A DNA stretch of 64,000 nucleotides from Antedon bifida (taxonomy: Eukaryota > Echinodermata > Crinoidea > Comatulida > Antedonidae). The notes beneath the pieces were generated by a model. It ran no database searches and had not been told where the DNA came from. It worked only from the letters and a program-made list of their open reading frames with translations. A program made the translations under genes and the position numbers. Below, piece by piece: positions 1 through 12,408 of this stretch. The DNA is taken from positions 34,477,001 to 34,541,000 of the forward strand of contig OY727095.1 in assembly GCA_963402885.1 (NCBI GenBank), read 5' to 3'. Position 1 is the first letter of the stretch; each line of letters starts with the position of its first letter.

Positions 1-1501
1 CCCTGAATAGGGTGTTATATACTCCATACCATGATAACAGAAGCAAAATTATTAGCATAATAGACGTTTGCTGCCTTCAATAGGAAAAAAACGCCAAGGA
101 ATCTATAAACATTTTGATAACGTTGTACTTTTAGCAAACCGCATACGTTCTCTCACTACTTTTCCAATGCACGTTGTTTTGGCAAAACAAAGAGCAATGA
201 CTAAGGGAAAACTGCCAACTTACTTAAGAAATTTACACGCACAAATTTAGGAAACCAAAAATCATCTAGAATCACGCACAACAAACGTAATATACACAAA
301 ACATAGAGGCAACATTTTCATTACACGGTGTGACCCCTATGTTAGTTGCCACTACAGGTGTGCTAGCATTGGTGGGCCTGAATCGGCAATTACAAACGAT
401 TCAGTCACGCCACGTAAATACGGCACGAGTTAAGAACACTTAGCAGGCCAGGGCTGGCGAAGCAGGGTGGTGATTGCTGTCCGTGACACGGGCCAAAATA
501 CATGCAATATCTGGTAATGGTTAAATATGAATCACATGAAACTATAAATAAGACTTGAATACAATAATGAGCATTATCCTACTGATTTAAGCATGCGGTG
601 TTTCGAAAAACTTATTAACCTTAATCAGGCCTATTAAATAAAAGTTTTGTTTATCAACATCGTTATATTGATATATAAAAAATAATACGAATATAATGTA
701 GCATCGGTGAGGCGCCTTGGCAAACACCTTTTTGGTGTGGTTAAACACGATACTAGTGGCCCTCGGCCACGGATGTTTACGTCCCCTAACAAAGTCATGA
801 GAAATGGGGAAATCCACTACAAAACACGGACTGATAAATATTGAAATTCAATCCAGATGAAAAGAAAGCGTGTGACGAGAATTATACATTATTCGTCGAT
901 TAAGTTGGGTCACGTGAGTATCTATATTTCAAGGAAAAATAGAAACAATTAATCCTTCGTGAGAACCTGGTATCATAATCTATTACTGTACATCTAAATA
1001 TAAACGAACAACATACAATTTTCATCAAACAATTAGTTAAAAGGATTCCGTAATAATTATCAAAACCATATACAGCTTACGCCTTCAGACAAACCTTTAT
1101 TGCGTGAGAATTCTAGAAAATAAAGTGAAGAAATTGAAGAAAAACACGCTGAAGTTGGTCATGCACGACTAGATGTACAGCAGATGTCAATCAATCACAC
1201 AACATCTGCCGAATCATCACATTATGACAAATCTCTTGTTAGAAATTATTTACTGTTTTACTTCAGTAACATTACAAGACATTTGATACAAAGACACAAA
1301 TTAAAGGCAGCGATATAGTAATGATCAATGGCATGCTGATGATGATGATGGTGATGATGATATTGAAGATGTAAATGGTTGCATTGAAGGATTTTAGAGT
1401 TTGAGGAGAAACTTTTGGCCAATAAGCGTTAGTTAAACATCGAAAATAAAAGACATAGTATAGGGACCCTTCCCTATGTATCAAGTAATTCAACAATGAC
1501 A

Positions 1502-1592
1502 TTTACGATGATGTTGACCTTTACGATGATGTTGACCTTTACGATGATGTTGACCTTTACCATGATGTTGACCTTTACCATGATGTTGACCT
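1502..1592. repeat. 18-bp tandem repeat, 5 copies
   Basis: Unit TTTACGATGATGTTGACC; the last two copies have CCATG in place of CGATG. Confidence 0.95.
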
Positions 1593-3028
1593 TACATTGA
1601 TTGGACATACGATTTGGACACAGTATATTAATAAAGCCAGCTTGTCGGAGCTTTCAGATAAGAGAACATAAAATATGATGCGTATACATTTTAATGGACA
1701 TGCGATATTAAACAATAATGTGATATTGATTATATAACAAGATTGAAATGGGTATCGTATGTCCTGAATGAGTCATGACAGGACAGACTAACAAAATGCA
1801 CCATGACAAGGGTATAGGGTGCAAACACGGTTAGACAAGAGTAAAACAAGGCTTCATTATGTCAACGATACTGCACAAATCAATGGCTGTAGACTTCGTA
1901 GGTAGGTTAATCAAAAGTGTAAGCGTCGGCTTGTTTAAGAACACCTAGCTACCCAGGGAGCCCGCTTCAGATTCCCCCAATTGGGACACGAAATGACGCG
2001 TTATGTAAACTAGCACAAAGGAGGGTGGCTAGTCATCGTAATGAGAGGATATCCGATCGGAACCAGACTTTATCGCCTCGGTCATCAAACATCGTTTAGC
2101 TTTCCTAGAAGGCGGAATGTCCGTAGGCCAAAACAAATTACCAGCGGTTGCATTTGACGTGTAATTCGGGCCCAATTTGAAAATATTTATGTTCACATTT
2201 AAATGCGTTAACATGACCGAAGGAAAACATGATTTGCGGTTGCTTCCGCAAAATGCCATATTGCACACAATATGGGTTACATCTAGGCACTTCTTACTAT
2301 CATTCCATGACAGTGGAATTTCTAGTAGTAAGTGACATTTCAATAAATTGTAATTTTAACAAAATCATCCCAATTTCTACCGTCACAGAAATGGAATACA
2401 TGCGTATCGCTGTTCAGGACGAAAATGTAAAGGTTGATGGAATTGTTTTATGATTCTATGGTTCTATTCAACCTATGATTGGCACATTGCTTGATTTAAC
2501 ATGAAGTGTTAATGTTTGTTAAAATGTTTATGTCGAGAATTGTTATTTAAAACATTGACTTAGCAATTACACAATTTGTATGTATTTAAAGAAACGTATT
2601 TATACGTAATAGGGTATTAGCAATATTAACAAAAATGACAATTTGCAAGAATATGTAACTAAACGTCTAGATTCTTCATTGAGCCGTCAAAAAGAAAATG
2701 AACCTATTTAGGAGGACCACCCTGGTCTACGATCTCTCGCGGGATGGAGTTTGATATTCGTGTTGACTAATTACTTTGCGAAACGATCTGTCATCGTCTG
2801 TCAGCCAGACGATATGTTACTTATAAGGTGTCGGTCATCTATCCTGTCCGCGTGTCGGCTCGTTTACGTATGTGCCATCACGAATTATTCGAACCACTGT
2901 AGCTTGTGAGTGGTAAAATTACTTGCGTTGCGCGAGGACGCGACGCATCGAAGTACGCGTTGAGTCTAAAGCTTGATTCCCACTAGAACGCGACACATCG
3001 AAGTACAGTAGGCGCGACGTAAGCCTTG

Positions 3029-3162
3029 GTTCCCACTAGAGACGCAAAACAAGGACGTAACGCAACGTAAGTGATTTGACCAATCACTAACGATGGATTA
3101 TTTTCATAGGTCAACCCGCTTTAGTTGCGTCTACGTCTTTGCGTTGCGTCTGTAGTGGGAAC
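3029..3162. mobile_element. Small MITE-like inverted repeat, TTCCCACTAGAGACGCAA ends
   Basis: Left end TTCCCACTAGAGACGCAA and right end TTGCGTCTGTAGTGGGAA are inverted repeats about 100 bp apart, CpG-rich. A partial unit with TTCCCACTAGAACGCGAC precedes it at 2977-3010. No target duplication is certain. Confidence 0.6.
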
Positions 3163-3837
3163 AGTTGACCAATTTCAAGCGACAGTTTGTGGTGTGAATC
3201 AGGCGTAAGAAGCGAAAGGTTGTCGCATTACAACCCTTATCCTGAGGTACCAGACAAGACGAGCCCAAATATGCACCAATTATACGGAAATCAAAACCAT
3301 GAAGCGTACCATAATTCGGTGTAATGATTATGTTTTTCTATCGGCATCTGATCAACTCAATTATGATACCAAACACTGATGACATCTAGATGTTTATAAA
3401 AATAAGGAGTGGGCCTAACATGTCGGCGCCGCCGCCGCCGCCGCTCGTAACCCATTACATTGTGGTGTTTGCCGTTGTTCAATTTGAACTTGTTACTAAC
3501 CCTAACAACCTTCTAAAATGCCGGCTACTCCAAATGATCGAGCGATATTTGAAACACTTACAATGTTTGGAATTTTCTAAGGCAGATGATGGCGAAGGTT
3601 GTCGAGTAAAACGAATACTCCGTATAGTTATTCGGTTCCATGTAATATGTAAAATCAAAAATGTGTTTTATCGTAAACGCAATTAAAATGACTTTGCGTT
3701 CGCGAACACACGGCGGCGCGACATTGCGGTGCGTAAGCAATGAGTCATGTGGTTACTCTGGAAATAGGTAAAAATGTAAGACATTTAAGGCATTCTTTAT
3801 AAAAAATTAAATGTTTGTGACTGATGTTAATGATGTG

Positions 3838-3961
3838 TTCGAATGTTGCAATACAGTACACCGTGTATAATGTTACCATCAAAATGTTAATATTACGCGT
3901 TCGAATTTCGCACACTGTACGTGTATAATGTTACCAGCAAATGTTAACATTGCGCGTTCAT
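3838..3961. repeat. About 62-bp direct duplication
   Basis: Two adjacent, slightly diverged units, each with GTGTATAATGTTACCA, AATGTTAA and a GCGCGTTC-type end. Confidence 0.8.
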
Positions 3962-4723
3962 GCGAATAAAATCCAGGGCACTAGGTCACGTGACAGTTGC
4001 AAAATACATAATTTACTATTTTCAAGTGCCCTTCATTCTTAACCAAATCTTCCAACATTATTTGAATTTCGAAACGTCTATCAACGTGGTATAGATTGTG
4101 CGTATGACAATAGGCCACGAACCCGGTCCAGATACAAGCCCAACGTGTAACGTCACAATAAACCATCTTCCTAGAACTATGGACTACAAAGTAAGCCGTT
4201 GGTCGGTAAACCTTTCTACCGACATCGATGTGTCCACCTTTCAAAGAAGATCAAAGAAATGCCGCAGTCTGGTATGACGGTTGCATAAAAGAATATTAGA
4301 CCACCATGAGTTCTACAATTTTTACTTTTTTCTTGTCTTGTCAAGTCTTCGTTATAATATCTATCTAGGCATCCTAATCGATGGGGTAATAAGTATATAC
4401 ACAATTCCTAAAATTCCTTTTTATATAACTCTATAAATGGCACGAAAGTTGTTTACATTCAATAACCCATACGACTCCGTATGTTTAAAGTGAAAGAAAA
4501 CAAATTAAAAATAGTTAACGCCGGAATTTAAAAGTACAAACATTGAAAATGTCATAAATGTCTGTAATCCAAAAATAAATACAATGTTACGTCACACCCC
4601 ACGCATAATTATAACGTGAATTGACAAAATAAACTTTACAAATACATTTCACACCTACGATATTTTTATGTAAATTATATAATGTAAGTGAAAGACCCGC
4701 CTTCGTTAATCGGAGATGATTCG

Positions 4724-4910
4724 CGTACAGTATCATGTCTGGCGACAATAAACATCGTACAGTATCATGTATGGCGACAATAAACATCGTACAGTATCAT
4801 GCATGGCGACAATAAACATCGTACAGTATCATGCATGGAGACAATAAACATCGTACAGTATCATGTATGGAGACAATAAACATCGTACAGTATCATGTAT
4901 GGAGACAATA
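4724..4910. repeat. 32-bp minisatellite, about 6 copies
   Basis: Unit CGTACAGTATCATGTATGGC plus GACAATAAACAT. The first copies have GGCGAC, the later ones GGAGAC. Confidence 0.95.
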
Positions 4911-6344
4911 TTTATTTATTTTTATTTAAATTAAAGAAAAACGAACGAAATCGCAAATATATGAACGGATAGACATTGATATGGTATTCATCTTAATTTT
5001 TAAGCCGAAGCAAAACATTGCAATGCAGTGTTTGTTTAAAAGAGTCAGAAGAGATTAGAGAGTATTTAAATCGCAACCTGACCATAAGATGCTTATAAAT
5101 TGATAGCGTATAATGAACAACCGAGAATCAGCGAGAAACTAAACTGGGCACGTTCCGGTTTGTGAGACGTTAATGAGTTTTCTAATGTTGTTTTGTTGAT
5201 TGCTTAAACCGTCTTTACTAATTCAATTAGGCCTATAAGAATTGCATTTGACTGGATTAAAGTCATTAAGGTATTTAAACTACGCAATTGCTCATCTTGT
5301 TAGTTTTAACGCGTCCATTCTTATCTTGTTTACCTGTCTGGGAGAATTCTATGGATATAGTACATTTGCCAAAACACCTCATTGCGGAAAAATGTCTAAA
5401 GTACAAAAAGCGTTCCTTTTCGATAACTACTTCTATGCCCGGGACAATCGTCACACAACTGTCATCATCCAGTGTTTGCATGGATAAAGCTGTTCTTTTT
5501 GTACAATTTCTAAAACCTTTCCCTAACATTAATTTAAAAAGTGATTTATCGAAATGACACATCAAGACATTCGTGTTATAATTAGTCATTTTGTATATAC
5601 AAAATAGATGCATATTGGTTGATCGACGAAGGAATGCTGGCTTGCTACTACTCAGGAAAAAACTCGAGACATTTTTTTTCGATTTTAATTTACGATTGCA
5701 AAAAAAGATTAAACATACTAGTCATTTTACTAATAGCAGAAAACACTTAAATGTGGAGAATCTGACATTTTGTAGCCAGTTAAAACTTGATTTAAAGTCC
5801 CGATACGGTTCAGACATTCGAAAGTTATACAGACGTGTACTAAGATATTTTGTTTAATTGATGTTAATTGCGATGCATACAAAATAAAAAATGTGCAGCA
5901 ATGACATTAAGGTTGTCTAATAATGTCATGTAGGAGATAAAGGAATGACACATGTTGGTTTGGTATGTAGGCCGCCTAGTGCACATGGGCGATGTTCCCG
6001 AGATGTTCCATGCATTTCATATTTTGTTATGCCATATTAATTAGGAAATTATTAGTATTTACTGTTTAAAGGCGCGCGCCATCGACAAGAGGTGTCATCA
6101 GCAACAAATAGTCACAGTACGGCGACATCTATCGTTGAAAGTTTATAAGTGACTGGTCTTGTTAGTCGTTAATGACCATTGGTCGTATCACCTCCGGCCA
6201 ATGGTAATTTTTCTAGCTAATGATTGTTCTACAAGAACTTTTCATAGAATTATAATAATAGCCACACTATAAAGAATCGGGTAATAGACGTATTATTGAA
6301 TCGCTTAATGATCCGTATATCGCAGTATTTATTCTTCAGATTTT

Positions 6345-6569
6345 ATGTCACGAGTTCAGAAGGGGTGCAAGTTCAAAATTGTAACCTTTGGGGCAATCTT
6401 AGCAATTGGGTGTTTTTCTTTCAGATATGTTAAACAAGTATTTAAGCAGTTTCAAAAACAGCCCACGGCGATTACAGCTATTGAGAAGAGCATTTCAAAA
6501 TATCAAGAGTTCGCGGTTGATATGCAAAAAATGTTAGAATCGCAAAACAACTCTTTCGCATTAGACTAA
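6345..6569 (+). CDS. Unidentified 74-codon ORF with one membrane-like segment
   Basis: I do not recognise this frame. It has a hydrophobic stretch (IVTFGAILAIGCFSF, residues 13-27) followed by YVKQVFKQFQKQPTAITAIE, slightly reminiscent of the first membrane segment of DEG/ENaC channels. An acceptor-like TATTTATTCTTCAG lies just before the ATG. It could be an exon, an old pseudogene or chance. Confidence 0.2.
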   Translation: MSRVQKGCKFKIVTFGAILAIGCFSFRYVKQVFKQFQKQPTAITAIEKSISKYQEFAVDMQKMLESQNNSFALD

Positions 6570-8207
6570 TGTTAATGGTTATTTTTTAACACTGTATCAT
6601 AATTCTGTAATACGGTGTCCCATAATGTACCGTATCACATCTGACGCCATAGTACCGGTACTAACCTAACCGTAAAATAGGGGTAAATGTCTGTCATATG
6701 TATACTGTGTATATTGCAGAATTTGCTTACGGTTGAATAATTATTAAATTATATTTTAGGTTTACATTGAGACAGAAATTTAAATAAAATTTAACAAAAG
6801 TCATATTCCGAGCAGTGGAACATTCTGCGGTTGTTTTGTCTAAAGTACTGCGAACTATTTATACGTATTTTAATATTATTATGATTAATAAGTAGAGTTA
6901 TGGAATGTGTGGGTGGGATGACGGCGGATTGTTCAGTTTGAATATTGAATTAATTCATTGATTGGATTGCATTACTCCGGGATTCTTTATTCTATTTTAC
7001 TCAAAATTACACAAACTGGCTTTATTTGGGAAATTTAAGCAATGTGAAATAATTAATTAATAATCAACATCCACCAAACTAACACACTAAACATGTCATC
7101 AATTATGTCAAATCCTCAACTTTAAAATGTCAATTAAACATACATTTTTTAAATAATTTACTTAATATAGGCCGATAGATCTATTCATTTTAAATTAAAT
7201 TTAGCAGAAGAAGACGAGATTCTCACTGCCCACCTGAATAGATAGGTATATGAACACTTGATTCGGTTAGATTACATCACGACTTGAAATAAACGGTATT
7301 TTAAAAGGGATCTAAATAAAGTAATATTACATGATTGATGCCTCTCATAACGATATCAATAATAAACACCGAAGATGATGCCGACAGACATGACAAAGAT
7401 GATGCAGTGAATTCCATCTCATTATAACATTGCATAATGTTAATATTAATGACCCACGGAGTTACTCGTCTTACAAGTTTCGTTTCGTTCTAAAAACATT
7501 ACATTCTTGATATTGGGCTTGCTACTCGTCTCCTAATAAAGGCACAATATTGTAGGATATTTCGATAAACCACCGATAAATGATAGAATATTAAAAGAAT
7601 TCGTGAGAAAAACGAAATAAGTTTGTTAAGCCTAGAAAAATTGCTGTCTCATCATCGACTACACATTTTCATGTTTACAATATCACGCTAGTCTTATCAC
7701 TACATCAAACATGGAACATTATGTTTATTAATTCATCTGACCTTATAAAGTGTCCTGCAATCGCTAGATTGTTTACGACTTGGAAAAAAAGCGTGTGATA
7801 TTGGAAAAACAGTTTTAGCGTAAATTTGATTTTCTACATGAATCAGAGTTGAAGCGGTAAGGCAGGTTACTGACAAAGACTGGCACCATTGCTGGGCGGC
7901 GGATACGTACTCTCGCTAGGGATTGGTACTAGAGATACAATATCGATAAACTGGTTCGGTATAAGCCAACGCGGAAGATGGAAAGATGCCTCAAGAAACT
8001 CGAGCACATGCCGCGAGTACAATACATTGAATGCAACTTCCTAAAAGAATAACCCTATAATTATTGCTAATTTTCTTGTCAGTTGAACATGACAGAAGAT
8101 TTATCAAAGCGATTGACGGTTCAAATTTACCGATCTCAATTCAAAAGAAAAATCAGACTATAGGTAATTTTGCCGGCAATTTAGCCAGAGCTCACAATTT
8201 TAGAGCG

Positions 8208-8416
8208 GGGTTGGTGAAATCTGTCCACAATAGGTTACTTTTCTGTCCATAATAGGTTACTTTCTGTCCACAATAGGGACTAGAGGGCGCTGTTGTTTGT
8301 CCATAATAGGTTACTTTCATAATTGGCTGTCCAAAATAGGTGACTTTTTGTCCACAATAGGGGATTTTATTGGAGTAGTGCGCCATCCATTATGTTGTCC
8401 ATAATAGGTGATTTTT
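8208..8416 (+). repeat. Inverted repeat, left copy (TGTCCATAATAGG array)
   Basis: Starts GGGTTGGTGAAATC and contains about six spaced copies of TGTCCA(T/C)AATAGG followed by T/A-rich spacers, plus a segment GACTAGAGGGCGCTGTTG. The reverse complement recurs at 12146-12408. Homology stops at both edges, so the repeat is about 209 bp. It could be the terminal repeat of one large element or an independent repeat. Confidence 0.9.
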
Positions 8417-9337
8417 GTAATGTGTAGGAAACTCCATAGCATAGTAGACTAGTAATTAAGTAGCCTGGCCCTAGTATAGGCTAGATAGTGGCCAACCAAG
8501 TACTAACTAAACTAGGCCTAGCCTAGGCTAGGCCCTAGGCCTATATCCTAGGCCTCCAAGTCTGAGTTAATAGTAGGAAAGTTGTATCGTAAATAATAAT
8601 TTGCTTTCTGGGAAGAATTATGAATTGCCTTTTGAATTCCAACAAAACCAAAAAAACTATAGTATTAGTAACCCTTCAACACCTTAAATCCTAATAAAAG
8701 TTTAAATGTAATTCAAACAAGTCTTCAATAGAGTCTTCAAATAGGTTTTGAGAGAAAAAATCCTATTAAAGTGTGATTTTCGGGTTTTTTTTAATTGTTG
8801 TATGAAATTTTTATTCTGAAATAAAGTGATCAATCAACCAATAGGTAATATTTCTAGCACTTTCAAACTATAAAAATAAGGTAGACTTGTTGTTTTCCTT
8901 TGTATACTTTTTATTCTCTAAACATAATATTTCTCAAATGGTGCCCACACTACAATCTAACCACTAGGAGTAATAGAGCTTTGTTCAACTTGACCAAGAC
9001 ATATTTTATATAATGCATAATGCAAGAATCAGACAATGTTCACTAAGTTACAGTGTGTATGTAAATAGTTTGAGAGAATATTATGGCACATTGTACAGGA
9101 TTTAAGGTTTTAAGATTGTTGACATTTGCTCATTTAGCAATTAAATATAATCTATTTGAAGCATTATACAATCATTATTTTTATAGGACGTGATAAGGTG
9201 TGATCATCAGCAAATTAAAAAAGAAGAAATATTATTTACAATATCACCAACTTTGACTTGCGCTTTATTTGAAATAAAATCTGTAATCCATTGGTGTTTT
9301 CACCAACAGCTACTGAGTTATTAAGTTCTTTTTATTA

Positions 9338-9385
9338 GACACCGTCCAGTGCAGAAGAAAAGTCAAGAAAACAAAAATTAAAAAT
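9338..9385 (-). pseudogene. Reverse transcriptase motif A remnant of a LINE
   Basis: The reverse strand reads FNFCFLDFSSALDGV and then a stop. This fits motif A of non-LTR reverse transcriptases of the jockey/L2 type (FxDFSSAF). The surrounding minus-strand frames are broken, so it is an old fragment. Confidence 0.45.
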
Positions 9386-9966
9386 CTTTACAGCCTTTAA
9401 CTGTGCCCATGAATGAAAACCTTAGAAAGTAAAAGTTCAATAATTATACATTTGTTTAATTCCAAACTGAAAAAATGTAATTAGTATATTATTATACTAT
9501 TCTAGATACATCAAAGCAATTTCTCAACAATGTTACAAATTATAGGAGTTAAAGACGCTTGCCAACAGCTTTTCATTTCATCTTTGGGTTTTCCATTCCT
9601 TTTGTAAATACTGTATGTAGGCTTACAACATTTGAATCTTCCTATTGTTTTAGTAAAATACGTTTTTATACCTTTATACCTTTAATTCCTGATGATAGTC
9701 CACATAGGTTATATAGATATATGATAATGTTTTCTCTTTACCGTTAATTTTTTGTTTTTTTTGTTTTGTTAACAGTAATAATAAAAATCAACTTTATCAA
9801 TTTAATATTGCAAAAGACATCAGAGTTCAGCACTTCATTTCGTCATTTTAGGTCGTCCCTTGTTTCAAAATCCATGACAAATCATCCCAGTGAGTAGTCA
9901 ATCAACAGCAGCAGTTCTCATCCATTTATTATATTGTTGTTTAAATGAATCAATTTTAATGTTTAA

Positions 9967-10297
9967 AGATGTATTGTCCCCCTGAAAAAATAATTCTTAA
10001 AAAAAAAATTTTCCATTCCATTTTATTGTAACATAATAGTTATCCACATTGACCAAAAATTAGATTGAAAAAAAATGTATTACCTGAAAAAATGTAATTT
10101 AAAGCAAAAAATGGTCAAATTGGCTGCTAGCCAATGGATTTTTGGTTGAATTTAACCATTTATTTTGTCATTTTACAAGTGAAAACATTATTTTTTTTTT
10201 CGGGTTTTTTTTTCGATTAACTTTATTAAAACTACAAAATAACATATTCAAAGTCTGATTGAATTAATTTTTCATGTTTTTGAGGGACAATACATCT
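9967..10297. mobile_element. TTAA-target MITE with AGATGTATTGTCCC ends
   Basis: Terminal inverted repeats AGATGTATTGTCCC at both ends, each bordered by TTAA (9963-9966 and 10298-10301). The 331-bp length and TTAA duplication fit a non-autonomous piggyBac-type element. It has no coding capacity. Confidence 0.75.
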
Positions 10298-10605
10298 TTA
10301 ATAATGAAGCAAAATAAATATTATTTTGAATCATTAGGAATACGACAATAAATCCAGTTTACATACACGCAGTGTACAATCAACAATTTTGTTCTGTATT
10401 CTAAATTTATTCATAATCTAAATCACATTCAAAAATACTGAATTATATTAATTTTAAAAGTGTAAAAATATGGTTAAACTACAATTTAAAAAATAGCAAA
10501 GATAAAAAAAATACACCATAATTATTATGTTTATTACTATAAGTATTGACCGATGATGATATGATCAAAGATATTATGTTGTAATGATGTACCTTTTCAT
10601 TTCAG

Positions 10606-10647
10606 CAGGATATATGGGCAGAATATCAAACATCTGTATGCCTATAA
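10606..10647 (+). CDS. NPM1: Probable terminal exon of nucleophosmin, in inverted orientation
   Basis: On the plus strand, acceptor ACCTTTTCATTTCAG is followed by QDIWAEYQTSVCL and a TAA stop. Appended to exon 12 in phase 0 this gives TDQQ-QDIWAEYQ, compared with TDQEAIQDLWQW in human NPM1. The shared QD(I/L)W holds the Trp that packs in the C-terminal bundle. An AATAAA lies at 11021-11026, a sensible 3' UTR distance. The orientation is opposite to the other twelve exons. The segment is flanked by inverted repeats at 8208-8416 and 12146-12408. The match is short, so chance is possible. With it the protein would be 352 residues. Confidence 0.45.
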   Translation, partial: QDIWAEYQTSVCL

Positions 10648-12145
10648 TAAAAAAAGGAAATAGTTAAACACTATAATAATGTTTAGGTATTCAATCAATT
10701 CAAACTTCAATCTTAGTAATGCTGAGTCAAATTGTCATGTTGTATGGTGGGACACAGTTATGTTTAAATATTTTATTGCATTTAAAAAAAAGATATGTAG
10801 GATTGTTTTACTAAATTTATGTTTATGCCAGTTGTCAGAGTCAATTATTACCATACTCACTATATAAAAACTTATATTAAATGTTTAAAGATAAAGGCTT
10901 TATTGAATGAATGCTTTAATAATATAACATTTAATTAAATTTTGAAATATTTTCTGCATGAATTTGTCAGTGGATTTATCTATTCTTTGTATGGTGATTG
11001 TAATGCTTATAATGAATGGAAATAAACAAAGAAATATCTACTTTTATTTTCCTAGCAAAGCAAATGAATAGAACATTTCAAATGTATTGTCAGTAAGTTT
11101 TTCTACTACGGTACTGATAATATTCAGTTTGTCTCATTTGTATCCTCCTTTTCGAGATTACTTTTGCAAACAAATACTGTTTTGAAATAGGCTTCTTTTT
11201 GGGATTTCACAGTATCTTGATCATATTGAAAAATCTCCTAAAAGATGTAGTGGGTTATATGTAAAGTATTTTTCTTCAATTGTAGGTTGGGCCTATCTGT
11301 TACTTAGCCTAGTTAATAGACATTTCCATGCTACTGTACTATAACATTGATCAGAATATACACTGTACACAATCTGTAATACACGCAAAAAATATGGGAA
11401 AACAATTGTGAGATTTAAATAGATGACATAATTAATAACACAGTAACACTAGCTCTGGTTCTACTATACTGCCAACCTATTAACTGTCCGAACTGTCTGG
11501 ATAAGACTCGTTCATTCACAAAATAATAAAAAAAAACAAAAATTTTAATAGTTCAATCTAGATGTTTGTGATTTGAAGATTTCGGTCTTCAAAGTATAGT
11601 AGCGGTGGCAGTAGTAAAAGACCGTATTAAATAGTGACTAGGCCTCTAGTCACTTAGTCCGCCAGTGACCTGCAGAATAGGCAATATAGTTACGAGTAAA
11701 ATAGTATGTTAGTCTGTATATATATTCATATTATATTAATAAAGAATAAAAAAACAAACAAACAAGATAACTGAGGCTAGGCCTAGTTGTTTGTAGTAGG
11801 AAACATATCTACCTAATATGGAGCCCATGTCATTTGTATTCCTGTAAGCAGGGAGGTACCCTGCTGCTGTATCTAAGCTAGGCCTAGCCCTAGGCTAGTA
11901 GTAGGCTAGTAGGCCTTAGTAGGCTAGTAGGCCTATAGTATAGAGGTAGCCTAACTAACAGGACTAGGCCTAGGCTAGAGAGACCCCTAGGCTAGAGAGA
12001 CTTAAATAATATACTAATTTATAGGCCTAGGTCGGTAGCCTCAAATCAAACTTTGAGTCAAAGTCTGAAGAGAAAGCAAATTAGTATTACTTCTACTCGC
12101 GAAACAAACTACGTACGTACGTCCGTACGTACGAGAGTACGCCAA

Positions 12146-12408
12146 AAAAATCACCTATTATGGACAACACAATGGATGGCGCACTACTCCAATAAAATCC
12201 CCTATTGTGGACAAAAAGTCACCTATTTTGGACAGCCAATTATGAAAGTCACCTATTATGGACAAACAACAGCGCCCTCTAGTCCCTATTGTGGACAGAA
12301 AGTAACCTATTATGGACAAACAACAGCGCCCTCTAGTCCCTATTGTGGACAGAAAGTAACCTATTATGGACAGAAAAGTAACCTATTGTGGACAGATTTC
12401 ACCAACCC
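12146..12408 (-). repeat. Inverted repeat, right copy (TGTCCATAATAGG array)
   Basis: Reverse complement of 8208-8416 and nearly identical over its length. It carries one additional internal unit of about 54 bp, a tandem duplication of the GCGCCCTCTAGTCC segment. Both outer ends are GGGTTGGTGAAATC. No clear target duplication is visible outside the pair. Confidence 0.9.

Larger units (their letters stand above)
1..8207. other. Region without a recognisable gene
   Basis: Apart from the short tandem repeats, the 3-kb MITE-like palindrome and the frame at 6345, I see no splice-linked coding exons on either strand. Base composition is somewhat less AT-rich at 2,700-3,750, with clustered CpG and a (GCC)n stretch at 3424-3443. 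Confidence 0.5.

Noticed and set aside
10597..10641. Minus-strand alternative last exon for nucleophosmin (acceptor TTATTATAG, reading AYRCLIFCPYILLK and a stop)
   Set aside because: It is in the expected orientation and phase, but the residues lack the Trp and charged pattern of the C-terminal helix. It is the antisense of the much better QDIW reading. Kept only as a competing possibility.
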